From assembly GCA_016806145.1 (NCBI GenBank), contig CP063166.1:3100001-3164000 (forward strand): DNA of 64,000 bases, in the 5' to 3' direction. Below are positions 46,185 to 56,188 of the stretch, in pieces (the stretch's first letter is position 1; every line of letters begins with the position of its first letter). The stretch comes from Variovorax paradoxus. Lineage in GTDB: Bacteria; Pseudomonadota; Gammaproteobacteria; Burkholderiales; Burkholderiaceae_C. Under the pieces are notes generated by a model. It was not told the origin of the DNA and did not search any database. It saw only the letters and a program-made list of their open reading frames with translations. The position numbers and the translations under genes were made by a program.

Positions 46185-48068
46185 TCAGTTCATGTTCTGC
46201 AGCAGCGAGTCGAAGATGCTCTGCGCGATCTGGATCATCTTGGACGAGGCCTGGTAGGCCTGCTGGTACTGCAGCAGCTTGGCGGCTTCCTCGTCGAGGT
46301 TCACGCCGGCCTGGCTGGTGCGGTCGGTCTCGAGCGAGGTGGCGATCGAGCTCGAGATCTCGGCCGCGTACTGCGCGCTCTGCGAGCGCACGCCGACCTG
46401 CGCCATCAGCGCGGCATAGCCGTCGGTCATGGCGGCGCCGTCGAACACCGTCTTGTCGCGCAGCGCCAGCAGCGCCTGCGCATTGCCGGCGTTGCTGCCG
46501 CCGTAGGCGGTGGTGGCGGCCTGGACGGTGATGGTGTCGCCGGCCTTGGGCGTGCCCGACAGCACGAGGGTCCAGCCGTTGTAGCTGATCGGCTGGCCCG
46601 CCACGTAGGGCACGCTGGTCGGGTTGCCGGTGCCGTTGCCGGCCACGTCGAAGCCGCCCGCGCCGTTGAAGGTCAGCGTGACCGGCTGGTTGAGGTTGGC
46701 GTTGGCCGAGGTCGCGGCCAGGCTGCCGACCGACATGCCGCCGGTGTTGCCGGTGCCCACGCGCGCCTCGACCGGGCTGCCCGCGGCCAGCCCGCGCGCC
46801 GAGTGCAGCACGGTGGCCATGTCGCCGGCGGCCGAGGCATAGGGCTTGAGCACGAAGCTGTCGCCCGCGGCCGCGCTGCCCGCCTTGAGGTCGAGCTTGA
46901 TGCCGTCGACCTCGATCGGCATCGGGCCGGTGAAGCTGGTGGTCTTGCCGTCCGACAGGCGCTGCACTTCGATGCTGCCGCCCGCGCCGAACTTGAGCTG
47001 GTAGCTCGAGGCCGCGAGCGCCGAGGTGTTGGACACCGTGGCGCCGATCACCGCGTTGCCGGTGTTGCTCGCGGCGCCCATCGCGTCGGGGATGGCGATC
47101 GGCTTGAAGAAGTCGCCGCCGGGGTTGCCGTCGAGGTCCACGCCGAGCCGGTGCTGGGCATTGATCTCGGTGGCCAGCGTGAGCGCCATGCGGCCCAGGC
47201 CGTCGCGCGCCTCGGCCAGGTCCGAATTCTGGAAGCGCAGCAGTCCCGCCACCGCGCCGCCGCCCAGCGTGGCCTCGTCGATGGTGGTCGCGAGGCCGTT
47301 GCGCATCAGCGTCAGCTTGCTCTGGTTGGCGTCGTCGGTGCTCATCGCGACCTGCGCCGCCTTGTTGCCCAGCACCAGCGCCTGGCTGCCCACGAACACG
47401 CTGAGCGAGCCGTCGTCGGCCTGCACCGTGGTGGTCTGCACCTGCTGGTTGAGCTCGCGCAGCAACTGGTCGCGCTGGTCGAGCAGGTCGTTCGGGCTCT
47501 GGCCGCCGCCGCTGGCGCGCGCGATCTGCTCGTTGAGCGTGGCCAGCCGCCCGGCCAGGCCGTTGATGCTGCGCACCGCGTCGCCGAGCTGCGAGTTCAC
47601 GCCCTTCTGCAGGTCGTCGAGCCGGGTCTGGGCGTCGCGCATGCGCGCGGCCATCTCGTCGGCGCGCGTGATCACCACGTTGCGCGCCGTCACGTCGGTC
47701 GGCGCGCTCGCGATGTCGGAGAAGGCGTTGAGCAGGTCCGACACGGCCGCGCCCAGGCCGGTCTTGCCGCCCTTGAAGATGTCCTCGAGCGACGACAGGC
47801 GCGCCGCGCGCGTCTCGTCCATGGCCTGCACCGACTGGGCGGCCGCGGCCTGGCGCGTGAGGAACTCGTTGTGGGCGCGCTCGATGGTCGTGACCTCGAC
47901 GCCCTTGCCGATGTAGCCGCTGCCGGTGTATTGGCCCGCGACCTGGCCCATCACGGCGGTCTGGCGCGAATAGCCGACGGTGCTGGCGTTGGCGATGTTG
48001 TGGCCGGTGGTCGACAGCGCGACCTGGTTCGCGAGCAGGGCGCGGGCGCCGACGTTGAGCAGACTCAT
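46185..48068 (-). CDS. flgK: flagellar hook-associated protein 1 (FlgK)
   Basis: This 627-residue protein starts LLNVGARALLANQVALSTTGHNIANASTVGYSRQ, the rod/hook N-terminal motif with NIANAST. It ends EEAAKLLQYQQAYQASSKMIQIAQSIFDSLL. The central beta-rich part has repeated VTLTFNGAGGF and VTLSGTPKAGDTI-like segments. It forms the first hook-filament junction ring. It is exported by the type III system with FlgN as chaperone (flgN is at 56567). Confidence 0.96.
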   Translation of the reverse strand: MSLLNVGARALLANQVALSTTGHNIANASTVGYSRQTAVMGQVAGQYTGSGYIGKGVEVTTIERAHNEFLTRQAAAAQSVQAMDETRAARLSSLEDIFKGGKTGLGAAVSDLLNAFSDIASAPTDVTARNVVITRADEMAARMRDAQTRLDDLQKGVNSQLGDAVRSINGLAGRLATLNEQIARASGGGQSPNDLLDQRDQLLRELNQQVQTTTVQADDGSLSVFVGSQALVLGNKAAQVAMSTDDANQSKLTLMRNGLATTIDEATLGGGAVAGLLRFQNSDLAEARDGLGRMALTLATEINAQHRLGVDLDGNPGGDFFKPIAIPDAMGAASNTGNAVIGATVSNTSALAASSYQLKFGAGGSIEVQRLSDGKTTSFTGPMPIEVDGIKLDLKAGSAAAGDSFVLKPYASAAGDMATVLHSARGLAAGSPVEARVGTGNTGGMSVGSLAATSANANLNQPVTLTFNGAGGFDVAGNGTGNPTSVPYVAGQPISYNGWTLVLSGTPKAGDTITVQAATTAYGGSNAGNAQALLALRDKTVFDGAAMTDGYAALMAQVGVRSQSAQYAAEISSSIATSLETDRTSQAGVNLDEEAAKLLQYQQAYQASSKMIQIAQSIFDSLLQNMN

Positions 48069-48089
48069 GGCGGGATCTTTCTCGGCGCT

Positions 48090-48950
48090 TCAGGTGCGCT
48101 GGATCTTCAGCGTGGTGTGGATCGCGCGGCTGAGCTTGGCCGCGTAGGCCGGGTCGGTGGCATAGCCGGCGCGGTGCAGTTCGCTCGCGTAGGCGCTGAC
48201 CGAGCTCACGCTGGCGCGCGCCTTCTCGTAGCGCGGCGAGTTGCCGATCAGGCGCGCGTAGTCGCGGAACGACTCCTCGTAGGAGTCGTAGGCACGAAAA
48301 CGCGCCGTCACCTTGCGCGGCTCGCCGCCGATGTATTCGGTGGTGGTCACGGCCACGGTGGGGCCGGTCCAGCTGCCGCCGGCCTTGATGCCGAACAGGT
48401 TGTGCGAGGGGCTGCCGTCGCGGTGGCGGATCTCGCTGCGGCCCCAGCCGGTCTCGTGGCCGGCCTGGCCGATCATGAAGCTGGCGGGAATGCCGGTCTC
48501 GCGCGACACGCGCTCGGCCGCGTCGTCGTGCTGCTCGACGAAGCTGCGCTGGTTGGCGGCCGGCTTGATGCGCGCGGCCTCGGCGCCCAGCGCGATGGTC
48601 GGTGCCTTGGCGGTGCCGCTCATCTGCTGCGTGAGCTGGCGCGTGATCGCGTCGGTGAGGCCGCCGGGCAGGCCCGAGAGCTGCACCGCGAACTGCTGGT
48701 CGAGCAGGTCGGTGCCGAGCTTCTCGCCGTCGCTGTCGAGCAGGCCCGACTTCATGGTCGCCTCGCGCATGCTCTTGATCAGCTCGCGCATGAACAGCGA
48801 CTCGAACTGCTTGGCCGCCTCGCGCACCGCCTTCGGGTCGTTGCCGTTGGCCGCGAGCTTGAGCGCGTCGAGCGAGCGCGCATCGGCCGCCAGCCCCTGG
48901 CCGGTGGACGGCGACATGGACATCGCCGACAGCGAGGTCTGCATCGACAT
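48090..48950 (-). CDS. flgJ: flagellar rod assembly protein/muramidase FlgJ
   Basis: This 286-residue, two-domain protein has an N-terminal rod-capping domain (AVREAAKQFESLFMRELIKSMREATM) and a C-terminal peptidoglycan hydrolase domain. Glu166 (IGQAGHETGWG) is the likely catalytic acid, with NLFGIKAGGSW and FRAYDSYEESFRDYARLI following. It clears a hole in the cell wall for the rod. It overlaps the flgI stop by one base. Confidence 0.95.
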   Translation of the reverse strand: MSMQTSLSAMSMSPSTGQGLAADARSLDALKLAANGNDPKAVREAAKQFESLFMRELIKSMREATMKSGLLDSDGEKLGTDLLDQQFAVQLSGLPGGLTDAITRQLTQQMSGTAKAPTIALGAEAARIKPAANQRSFVEQHDDAAERVSRETGIPASFMIGQAGHETGWGRSEIRHRDGSPSHNLFGIKAGGSWTGPTVAVTTTEYIGGEPRKVTARFRAYDSYEESFRDYARLIGNSPRYEKARASVSSVSAYASELHRAGYATDPAYAAKLSRAIHTTLKIQRT

Positions 48951-50101
48951 CAGATCACCTCGAGTTCCGCGTTGAGCGCGCCCGAGGCCTTGATGGCCTG
49001 CAGGATCGCGAGCAGGTCCTGCGGCGTGGCGCCCAGCGAGTTGAGGGCGCGCACCACGTCCGACAGCAGCGGCGCGGCCGGCACCTGGATCATGGTGCCA
49101 GGCTCCTGCTTGATCTGGATCGAGGCCTGCTCGGCCACCACCGTGCGTCCGCCCGACAGCGGCGCGGGCTGGCTGATCACCGGCGCCGAGCTGATCGTGA
49201 CCGACAGGTTGCCGTGCGCGATGGCGCAGGGCCCGAGCGTCACGGCCTGGTTCAGCACGATCGAGCCGGTGCGCGCATTGATCACCACCTTGGCCGCGGG
49301 CGTGCTGGCCTCGAGCGTGAGCTCCTCGAGCTCGGCGATGAAGTTCACGCGCGCATTGGCGTCGGTGGGCGCGCGCACCTGCACCGTGCGGCCGTCCATG
49401 GCGCGCGCGGTGCCGGTGCCGAGCCGGCGGTCGATGGCCTGGGCCACGCGGCGCGCGGTCTGGAAGTCGACCGCGTTGAGGTCGAGGTTCACGCTGTCGC
49501 CGTCGAGCAGCGGCGAGGGCACGCTGCGTTCCACCTGCGCGCCGTTGGGCACGCGGCCCGCGCTCAGGTGGTTGATCTGCACCTTGCTGCCGGCGGCCGC
49601 GGCGCCGGCGCCGCCCACCACCATGTTGCCCTGCGCGAGCGCGTAGATCTCGCCGTCGGCGCCGCGCAGCGGCGTGGCGACCAGCGTGCCGCCCTTGAGC
49701 GACTTGGCATTGCCCATCGAGGAGACGTTGACGTCGAGCTGCTGGCCCGGCTGCGCGAAGGCCGGCAGCTGCGCGGTGACGATCACCGCCGCCACGTTCT
49801 TGAGCTGCAGCTGCGAGGCGCGGTTGTCGGGCAGCGTGATGCCCAGCTGCTGCAGATAGTTGGCCACGCTCTGCGTGGTGTAGGGCATCTGCGTGGTCTG
49901 GTCGCCGGTGCCGTCGAGCCCGACCACCAGGCCGTAGCCGGTGAGCTGGTTGCTGCGCACGCCCTGCACGGCGGCGACTTCCTTGATGCGCAGCGCATGC
50001 GCCTGCTGGGCGGGGCCGAGCGCGAGCAGCAGCATGCCGAGCAGGCCGAAGGAGAGCGCGGCAACGCGGCGGCGCAGGCGGTGCTGGGACGTGAAGGACA
50101 T
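48950..50101 (-). CDS. flgI: flagellar P-ring protein FlgI
   Basis: This ~383-residue protein has a signal peptide (LSFGLLGMLLLALGPAQQAHA) followed by LRIKEVAAVQGVRSNQLTGYGLVVGLDGTGDQT, the invariant mature start. SMGNAKSLKGGTLVATPLRGADG and the C-terminal ATPQDLLAILQAIKASGALNAELEVI are family hallmarks. It forms the periplasmic bushing of the rod. An upstream ATG at 50113 would add four residues but abuts GAGG, so 50101 is preferred. Confidence 0.95.
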   Translation of the reverse strand: MSFTSQHRLRRRVAALSFGLLGMLLLALGPAQQAHALRIKEVAAVQGVRSNQLTGYGLVVGLDGTGDQTTQMPYTTQSVANYLQQLGITLPDNRASQLQLKNVAAVIVTAQLPAFAQPGQQLDVNVSSMGNAKSLKGGTLVATPLRGADGEIYALAQGNMVVGGAGAAAAGSKVQINHLSAGRVPNGAQVERSVPSPLLDGDSVNLDLNAVDFQTARRVAQAIDRRLGTGTARAMDGRTVQVRAPTDANARVNFIAELEELTLEASTPAAKVVINARTGSIVLNQAVTLGPCAIAHGNLSVTISSAPVISQPAPLSGGRTVVAEQASIQIKQEPGTMIQVPAAPLLSDVVRALNSLGATPQDLLAILQAIKASGALNAELEVI

Positions 50102-50115
50102 GGCGTCGTGCATCC

Positions 50116-50808
50116 TCAGAACGGCAGCACGCTCATGAAGAAGCGGCCCAGCCAGGGCATGACCTGCGATTCCTGCTGCGCGCCGCGGCCGCGCGACTCG
50201 ATGCGCACGTTCGCCACCTGCGTCGACAGCACGTTGCTGCCGGCCTGGATCGAGCGCGGATCGATGGTGCCCGAGAAGCGCAGCACGTCCACGTTCTGGT
50301 TCACGCCGATCTGCTTCTCGCCGGTCACCACCAGGTGGCCGTTGGGCTGCACGTCGATCACCGTCGCCGTGATCGAGCCCTGGAAGGTGTTGGCGCTCTC
50401 GGTGCCGCCCTTGCCCGCGAAGTTGTGGGCCGACTCGGCATTGGCGCCGGCGCGGCCGAAGGAGTTGGCGGCGAAGAAGGGCAGCGCCGCGATGCTGGTG
50501 TCGATGCTGCTGGTCTTGCCGATGGTCGAGGTCGACTTCTGGCTCGCGCTCACGTTCTCGACGATCGAGATCGTCACCGTGTCGCCGATCATGCGCGCGC
50601 GCCGGTCCTCGAACAGCGGCCGGTAGCTCGCGCTGCGGAACAGGCTGCCCGTGGCCTGGCGCGGCACGGCCGCCATCGGCGAGGCGCTCACCGGCGGCGG
50701 CGCGGTCGAGGGCATCTCGACCTGCGGCGTGTTGGCCAGCGTGGTGCAGCCGCTGGCCACGACGAGGGCGAGGGCGGCGAAGGCCGCGCGGAACAGGGAA
50801 GGTCTCAC
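50116..50808 (-). CDS. flgH: flagellar L-ring lipoprotein FlgH
   Basis: This 230-residue lipoprotein has signal peptide [10 protein letters not shown] with the lipobox Cys. The core has [36 protein letters not shown] and the C-terminal [31 protein letters not shown] followed by VRIESRGRG. It forms the outer-membrane ring. ATGA overlap with flgG. Confidence 0.95.
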   Translation of the reverse strand: MRPSLFRAAFAALALVVASGCTTLANTPQVEMPSTAPPPVSASPMAAVPRQATGSLFRSASYRPLFEDRRARMIGDTVTISIVENVSASQKSTSTIGKTSSIDTSIAALPFFAANSFGRAGANAESAHNFAGKGGTESANTFQGSITATVIDVQPNGHLVVTGEKQIGVNQNVDVLRFSGTIDPRSIQAGSNVLSTQVANVRIESRGRGAQQESQVMPWLGRFFMSVLPF

Positions 50809-51587
50809 AGCTGCCCCAGCTTCTGCAGCATCTGGTCGCTGGTCTGGATGGCCTTCGAGTTCATCTCGTAGGCGCGCTGCGTCTGGATCATCGAGACCAG
50901 CTCCTGCACCACGTTCACGTTCGAGGTCTCGAGGAAGCCCTGCATCACCGTGCCCAGGCCGTTGGTGCCCGCGGTGCCGCCGTTGGGCTGGCCCGAGGCG
51001 GCGGTCTCGGCATAGAGGTTCTCGCCCAGCGGCTCGAGGCCGGCCGGATTGATGAAGTTGACGATCGCGAGCGAGCCGATGTTCTGCGGCGTGGCATTGC
51101 CCGACAGCGTGGCCGAGACCGTGCCGTCGCTCGAGATGCTGACGCTGGTCGCGGTGGCGGGCACCGTGATGCCGTTGGCCACCGGCAGGCCGGAGGAGGT
51201 GACCAGCCGGCCCTGCGCGTCGACCTGGAACGAGCCGTCGCGCGTGTAGCCGATGGTGCCGTCGGGCTGCGTGACCTGGAAGAAGCCGTTGCCCTTGATC
51301 GCCAGGTCGAACTGGTTGTTGGTCTGCTGCATGCTGCCCTGCGAGAACGAGCGGCTGGTGGCGACCGTGCGCACGCCCAGGCCCAGCTGCAGGCCGGTGG
51401 GCAGCTGCGACTGCTCGGTGCTGTTGGCGCCGACCTGGCGCAGGTTCTGGTACATCAGGTCCTCGAACACCGCGTTGGCGCGCTTGTAGCCCGTGGTCGA
51501 GACGTTGGCGAGGTTGTGCGAAATCACGTCCAGCTGGGTCTGCTGGGCTTCCATGCCGGTCTTGGAGATCCAGAGCGAATTGATCAT
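50805..51587 (-). CDS. flgG: flagellar distal rod protein FlgG
   Basis: This 260-residue protein starts [44 protein letters not shown], the FlgG hallmark. It ends [37 protein letters not shown]. Rod axial protein, exported without a cleaved signal. Standard length. 31 bp after flgF. Confidence 0.96.
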   Translation of the reverse strand: MINSLWISKTGMEAQQTQLDVISHNLANVSTTGYKRANAVFEDLMYQNLRQVGANSTEQSQLPTGLQLGLGVRTVATSRSFSQGSMQQTNNQFDLAIKGNGFFQVTQPDGTIGYTRDGSFQVDAQGRLVTSSGLPVANGITVPATATSVSISSDGTVSATLSGNATPQNIGSLAIVNFINPAGLEPLGENLYAETAASGQPNGGTAGTNGLGTVMQGFLETSNVNVVQELVSMIQTQRAYEMNSKAIQTSDQMLQKLGQL

Positions 51588-51618
51588 GGCGAGGGTCTTT
51601 CTTCTCTTGCAGCGGGCA

Positions 51619-52359
51619 TCAGCCCTGGACGTTGAGCAACTGCGCGGCCGACTTGTCGGAGTCCTGCGCGGACTGCAGCAGGCGCAGCTGGCTGTCGAAC
51701 TGGCGCGCGGCGGCGATCATCCCGACCATGGTCTCGATCGGGTTCACGTTCGAGCCCTCGAGCGCGCCGGTCTCCACGCGCGCGGTGGCGTCCGAGGGCA
51801 GCGGCTCCTGCGAGGCGGTGCGGAACAGGCCGTCCTCGCCGCGGCGCAGCGGGTCGTCGGCCGTGGGCGTGGCGAGCTTGAGGCGGCCCAGGGTGGAGGA
51901 GGGCTGGTCGCCGGTCTTGGCGCTGACCGTGCCGTCGCTGCCCACCGACAGCGTCGAGCCCGGCGGCACGTCGATCGGCGCGCCGCCGTCGGACAGAAGC
52001 GGCAGGCCCGAGCTGGTCATCAGCGTGCCTTCGGGCGAGACCTGGAAGGCGCCGGCGCGGGTGTAGGCCTCGGTGCCGTCAAGGCCCTGCACCGCGAACC
52101 AACTGCGGCCCTGCGCCACCATGTCGAGCGCGCGGCCGGTGCGCTGGATCGCGCCGGGCTTGTCGTCGTGGCCCGAGGTGGCTTCCATCGCGAACACGCG
52201 CGTGCTGGCGCCGTCGCCGCGCAGCGGCACCGCGCGGAAGGTCGAGAGCTCGGCGCGAAAGCCCTGGGTCGAGGCATTCGCCAGGTTGTTGGCGAGCACG
52301 CTCTGGCGCTGCGCCGCGGCGCTCGCGCCGCTCATGGCGGTGTAGATCAGGCGGTCCAT
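51619..52359 (-). CDS. flgF: flagellar proximal rod protein FlgF
   Basis: The 246-residue rod protein has [38 protein letters not shown] at the N-terminus, a Gly-rich central domain, and [34 protein letters not shown] near the C-terminus. FxxxNxNP.E.M is the shared rod motif. It lies between flgE and flgG in the standard order. Confidence 0.96.
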   Translation of the reverse strand: MDRLIYTAMSGASAAAQRQSVLANNLANASTQGFRAELSTFRAVPLRGDGASTRVFAMEATSGHDDKPGAIQRTGRALDMVAQGRSWFAVQGLDGTEAYTRAGAFQVSPEGTLMTSSGLPLLSDGGAPIDVPPGSTLSVGSDGTVSAKTGDQPSSTLGRLKLATPTADDPLRRGEDGLFRTASQEPLPSDATARVETGALEGSNVNPIETMVGMIAAARQFDSQLRLLQSAQDSDKSAAQLLNVQG

Positions 52360-52384
52360 CGCGCGTCGCTCCCGGTGCGTTCGA

Positions 52385-53602
52385 TCAGCGCAGGTTGATC
52401 AGCGTGGACATGACCTGGTCCTGCGTCTTGATGGTCTGTGCATTGGCCTGGTAGGCGCGCTGCGTGCTCATCATGTTGACCAGTTCGGCCGTGAGGTCGA
52501 CGTTCGATTCCTCCAGCGCGCCCGAGCGCAGCTGGCCGAAGGTGCCTTCGCCGGGCGCGCCGCGCACCGGCTGGCCCGAGGACGCGGTCTCGACCCAGTA
52601 GCCCGAGCCGCTGGGCGCCAGGCCCTGGGCATTGCGGAAGCTCACCAGCGCGACCTGGCCCGCGGCCTGGGTCTGGCCGTTCGAGTAGGTGGCGGTGATG
52701 ACGCCGGTGTCCTCGATCTTGATGCCGGTGAGCTGGCCGGCGGTGTAGCCGTCCTGCGTCAGGTCCGACACCGCGAAGCGCGCGTTGACCTGGGTCATGT
52801 TGCTGAGGTCGAGCGAGGCGGTGAAGGTGCGCGTCGGGTCGTTGGGCGAGGACAGCGTGATCGCCGGCACCGTCGAGGTGGTGGTGTTGAGGCTGCCGTC
52901 GGCGTTGAAGTTGAGCTGGAACGGCGTGGAGGCCGCGGGGTCGCTGCCGTTGACGCTGGTGTAGACGTTCCAGCTGTTATTGGCGGCCTTCTGGAAGTAC
53001 AGGCCGACCGGCACCTCGAGGCCCTGGGCGTCGTAGGCGGTCAGCGAGGTGCCGTAGGTGCGGATCGGCGTCGGCGGCGTGGCGGTGGAAGCCACCACGG
53101 CGCTGGCGTCGAGCGTGATCTCGGCCGCCATCTTGGTGGTCTGCTTGGCCGGAATCGGCGCGCCGGTGGGCAGCTTCAGCGGGATCGCGTCGTAGCTCTG
53201 GCGCACGCCGTTGGCGTCGGTGGCATAGCCCATCACCTGCGCGCCGCTGTTGGTGATGATGTTGCCCTGCTTGTCCTGCTTGAAGTTGCCGGCGCGGGTG
53301 TAGGCGGTGGAGCCGTCGGGCGCCTTCACCTGGAAGAAGCCGCCGCCGTTGATGGCCACGTCGAGGTCGTTGCCGGTGATCGACAGCGAGCCCTGCGAGA
53401 ACTGCTGCGAGACGTCGGCCACGCCCACGCCCAGGCCCACGTTGGTGCCGCCGATGGCGCCGGCCGAGCTGGCGTAGATCTCGGCGAACTCGGCGCGCGA
53501 GGACTTCATGCCGGTGGTGCCCGCGTTGGCGATGTTGTGGCCGATCACGTCGAGGCTGCGGCTGGCGGCGTTGAGACCCGAGAGTGCCTGTTGAAAGCTC
53601 AT
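52385..53602 (-). CDS. flgE: flagellar hook protein FlgE
   Basis: This 405-residue hook subunit starts MSFQQALSGLNAASRSLDVIGHNIANAGTTGMKSSRAEFAE. It ends ALEESNVDLTAELVNMMSTQRAYQANAQTIKTQDQVMSTL. The central region has FlgE D1/D2-type strands with Thr-rich stretches (VASTATPPTPIRTYGTSLTAYDAQG). Hook length is set by export switching; the hook cap FlgD is encoded just upstream. Confidence 0.96.
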   Translation of the reverse strand: MSFQQALSGLNAASRSLDVIGHNIANAGTTGMKSSRAEFAEIYASSAGAIGGTNVGLGVGVADVSQQFSQGSLSITGNDLDVAINGGGFFQVKAPDGSTAYTRAGNFKQDKQGNIITNSGAQVMGYATDANGVRQSYDAIPLKLPTGAPIPAKQTTKMAAEITLDASAVVASTATPPTPIRTYGTSLTAYDAQGLEVPVGLYFQKAANNSWNVYTSVNGSDPAASTPFQLNFNADGSLNTTTSTVPAITLSSPNDPTRTFTASLDLSNMTQVNARFAVSDLTQDGYTAGQLTGIKIEDTGVITATYSNGQTQAAGQVALVSFRNAQGLAPSGSGYWVETASSGQPVRGAPGEGTFGQLRSGALEESNVDLTAELVNMMSTQRAYQANAQTIKTQDQVMSTLINLR

Positions 53603-53640
53603 GGAGTGGCTCCTGTGTGCTGGATGGGAAGGGGTGTCTG

Positions 53641-54318
53641 TCAGAGAACGGCGTGCACGTTGGCGTAGGGCGTCTTGCCCGCGGTCAGCAGCGTGAGCGT
53701 GAGGCCGCCGCTGGCGTCGCTGCCCACGGCCACCACCTTGTCGCGCATCAGCGCCACGGCATCGACCTTCTCGCTGCCGTTGGTGGCGATGACCTTGAAC
53801 TGCAGCGGCGTGTCGGCCGGGTACTTGGAGGAATCGAGCGTGAAGCCGTGCTGGCCCGCGTCGAGCTCGCCGAGCGAGACGGTGTCGACGATCTGGCCGC
53901 CGGCCGTGGTGACCTGGATCTTCACGTTGCTGGCCTTGGCCGGCAGCTCGATCGCGCCCACCGCGGTCTTGGCCGTGGTGTCGAAGGCCAGCTGGTTGCC
54001 CTCGGTCAGCACGCCATGGCCCACCAGGTTGCCGGCCTGCAGCACCTGCATGGCCGACATCTGGGTGTTCATGTTCTTCATCGTGTCGTTGAGCTGCTGG
54101 ATGCCCGTGACCGTGTTGATCTGCGCGATCTGCGAGGTCATCTGCGCGTTGTCCATCGGATTCATCGGATCCTGGTTCGCGAGCTGGGCGACCAGCAGCT
54201 TGAGGAAGCGGTCCTGCGCCTCGGCGGTGCCGCTGGCGGAGATCGACTTGCTGTCCGCGCTCGAGCTCGGCACGTAGGTGGTGCCGGTGAGGTTGGAGGT
54301 GGCGGCGGTGGAGGTCAT
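53641..54318 (-). CDS. flgD: flagellar hook-capping protein FlgD
   Basis: This 225-residue scaffold for hook assembly has the N-terminal DRFLKLLVAQLANQDPMNPMDNAQMTSQIAQINTVTGIQQLN, the FlgD signature. Tudor-like and Ig-like domains follow (TAVGAIELPAKASNVKIQVTTAGGQIVDTVSLGELDAGQHGF, in parts). It is lost from the finished hook. 40 bp before flgD lies flgC. Confidence 0.95.
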   Translation of the reverse strand: MTSTAATSNLTGTTYVPSSSADSKSISASGTAEAQDRFLKLLVAQLANQDPMNPMDNAQMTSQIAQINTVTGIQQLNDTMKNMNTQMSAMQVLQAGNLVGHGVLTEGNQLAFDTTAKTAVGAIELPAKASNVKIQVTTAGGQIVDTVSLGELDAGQHGFTLDSSKYPADTPLQFKVIATNGSEKVDAVALMRDKVVAVGSDASGGLTLTLLTAGKTPYANVHAVL

Positions 54319-54358
54319 GCGCGGGCGTCCGGAAGAAGGGTGTGCGGTGGGGTGGCGG

Positions 54359-54763
54359 TCACTGGCCGATCTGCAGCGTCTTGAGCAGCAGGTTCTTGGC
54401 CGTGTTCATCACCTCGACGTTGTTCTGGTAGGAGCGCGAGGCCGAGATCATGTTGACCATCTCCTCCACCGCGTTCACGTTCGAATGGGTCACGTAGCCC
54501 TGGGCGTCGGCCATCGGGTTGGCGGGCTCGTGCACCTTGCGCCCGGGCGTCTGGTTCTCGGTCACCGAGTCCACGCGCACGCCGGCGCCGGTCTCGCCGT
54601 CGAGCGCCACGGTCTGGAACACCACCTGCCGCGCCTTGTAGGGCTGGCCGTCGGGGCCGGCCACCGCGTCGGCATTGGCCAGGTTGCTGGCCACCACGTT
54701 CAGGCGCTGCGACTGCGCGCTGACCGCGCTGCCGGAGATGCCGAAGATCGAGAACATCGACAT
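54359..54763 (-). CDS. flgC: flagellar proximal rod protein FlgC
   Basis: This 134-residue protein has [48 protein letters not shown] near the start, with the NLANADA rod motif. It ends [39 protein letters not shown] after counting a YVTHSNVN turn. Standard length. 3 bp separate it from flgB. Confidence 0.95.
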   Translation of the reverse strand: MSMFSIFGISGSAVSAQSQRLNVVASNLANADAVAGPDGQPYKARQVVFQTVALDGETGAGVRVDSVTENQTPGRKVHEPANPMADAQGYVTHSNVNAVEEMVNMISASRSYQNNVEVMNTAKNLLLKTLQIGQ

Positions 54764-54766
54764 GGC

Positions 54767-55204
54767 TTATTGCCCCTGGATGGCCGCGAGCAGCGTCTTG
54801 CCCTGGCCGTTGATGAAGCGCAGCGTGGCCTCGTAGCGCACCGCGTTGTCGGCGAAGGCCGCGCGCTCGCGGTCGAGGTCGACGCTGTTGCCGTCGAGCG
54901 AGGGCTGGGTCTGGACCGCGTAACCACCAGTGGCGCCGCTCGCGCCGCTGCCACCGGTTCCGCCGCCCGAAGTCAGCGGGATGTGGCGCGCGTCGGTGCG
55001 CCCGTCGGCGCTGGCACCCGAGGCGGCGCGCGGCGTGCCGCCGCCCGTGGCCTCGCGCATCGCGTCGGCGAAGCTGAAGTCGCGCGCCGCGTAGCCGGGC
55101 GTGTCGGCGTTGGCGATGTTGCTCGCGATGTCGCGCTGGCGGTCGGCACGCAGCACCAGGGCTTTCGCCTGGAAATCCAGTGAGTTCGTCAGTTTGTCGA
55201 GCAT
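54767..55204 (-). CDS. flgB: flagellar proximal rod protein FlgB
   Basis: The 145-residue rod protein has LDFQAKALVLRADRQRDIASNIANADTPGYAARDFSF, the typical N-terminus with NIANADTPGY. A Gly/Ser-rich central loop (TSGGGTGGSGASGATGG) is longer than usual. VDLDRERAAFADNAVRYEATLRFINGQ closes it. It is the first gene of the flgB-flgL operon, divergent from flgA. Confidence 0.95.
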   Translation of the reverse strand: MLDKLTNSLDFQAKALVLRADRQRDIASNIANADTPGYAARDFSFADAMREATGGGTPRAASGASADGRTDARHIPLTSGGGTGGSGASGATGGYAVQTQPSLDGNSVDLDRERAAFADNAVRYEATLRFINGQGKTLLAAIQGQ

Positions 55205-55415
55205 GGGCCGGGGTCCTCGCGAAGGGTGTGGGCGTGAGCGCCCGTGCGGAAATTGTGGGAGCCGCGCCGATTTCGGAAGCGCGGATGAAAGGCGGCTTTT
55301 TCGGCCTTATCGCGGCTTTGGGGTCGGGGCGTACTGCCTACAGTGCGGGTCGCGCTGCGGTGGGCCGAGGCACGCGCGTTCCGCATTTCCGTCCCTGCAC
55401 ACCCCGGAGGAGCCC
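55205..55415. promoter_or_regulatory. divergent promoter region flgB/flgA
   Basis: This 211-bp spacer must drive the rod/hook operon one way and flgA-flgM-flgN the other. A T-rich patch around 55290-55325 is the most promoter-like part. No sigma-28 or sigma-54 element stands out. Class II control by FlhDC is likely from what is known of relatives, but its box is too loose to call by eye. Confidence 0.45.
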
Positions 55416-56156
55416 ATGGCCGTCCCCGCATTCCCTCTCGCTGCCGGCGCGCTGCTGCTCGCCGCCTGCACCGCCTTCAGCGCCTTCGCCCAGCAGGCGC
55501 CGTCCGAAGGCGCCGAAGCCGGCGAGGCCTTCGCCGCCAGCACCCGCCAGTGGCTCGACGACGCCGTGGCCCAGGCCCAGTCGGCCAATCCCGCGCCGCT
55601 GCGCATGGAGGTCGCCATCGGCGCGCTCGACAACCGGCTGCGCCTGGCACCCTGCAGCCGCGTCGAGCCCTACATCCCCACCGGCCTGCGCCTGTGGGGC
55701 CGCACCCGGCTCGGGCTGCGCTGCGTCGAGGGCGGCGCGCGCTGGAACGTCTTCCTGCCGGTCACCATCAAGGCCTTCGGCCCGGCCTGGGTGCTGCGCG
55801 ACAACGTGCTGCCCGGCACCGTGCTGAGCGCGGCCGACGCGGTCGAGGCCGAGGCCGACTGGGCCGCTGAGCCCTCGCCGGTGATGGCCGAGGCCACCCA
55901 GTGGGTGGGGCAGGTCGCCTCGCGCTCGCTGCAGGCCGGCCAGCCGCTGCGCCAGTCGATGGTGAAGCCGGCCCAGGCCTTCGCGGCCGGCACCCAGGTG
56001 CGCGTGGTGGCCCAGGGCCAGGGCTTCGAGATCGCCACCGAGGCCCAGGCGCTGACGCCGGGCGTGGTCGGCCAGATGGTGCGCATCCGCATGGAGAATG
56101 GCCGCATCACCACCGGGGTGGTGCAGGATCCGCGCACCGTGCGCCTCTCGATGTGA
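55416..56156 (+). CDS. flgA: flagellar P-ring assembly chaperone FlgA
   Basis: This 246-residue periplasmic protein has a signal peptide (FPLAAGALLLAACTAFSAFA) followed by a SAF-domain region. RMEVAIGALDNRLRLAPCSRVEPYIPTGLRLWGRTRLGLRC is the family core, and VRIRMENGRITTGVVQDPRTVRLSM is its typical C-terminus. It assists FlgI polymerisation. ATG 55416 follows CCGGAGGAGCCC, a strong ribosome-binding site. Confidence 0.93.
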   Translation: MAVPAFPLAAGALLLAACTAFSAFAQQAPSEGAEAGEAFAASTRQWLDDAVAQAQSANPAPLRMEVAIGALDNRLRLAPCSRVEPYIPTGLRLWGRTRLGLRCVEGGARWNVFLPVTIKAFGPAWVLRDNVLPGTVLSAADAVEAEADWAAEPSPVMAEATQWVGQVASRSLQAGQPLRQSMVKPAQAFAAGTQVRVVAQGQGFEIATEAQALTPGVVGQMVRIRMENGRITTGVVQDPRTVRLSM

Positions 56157-56188
56157 CCGTCGCGGCGCAAAAAACTTCGAAAAAGTCC

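Noticed and set aside
46134..49646. A 1170-codon plus-strand open frame antisense to flgL, flgK, flgJ and flgI
   Set aside because: It lies opposite four clear flagellar genes. The protein is an Arg/His/Ala/Val-rich reading typical of the shadow frame of GC-rich genes, with no domain.
46185..54763. Recurrent NLANA/NIANA segments in the flg genes as DNA repeats
   Set aside because: They are the shared N-terminal motif of rod and hook proteins, conserved at protein level, not a repeat element.
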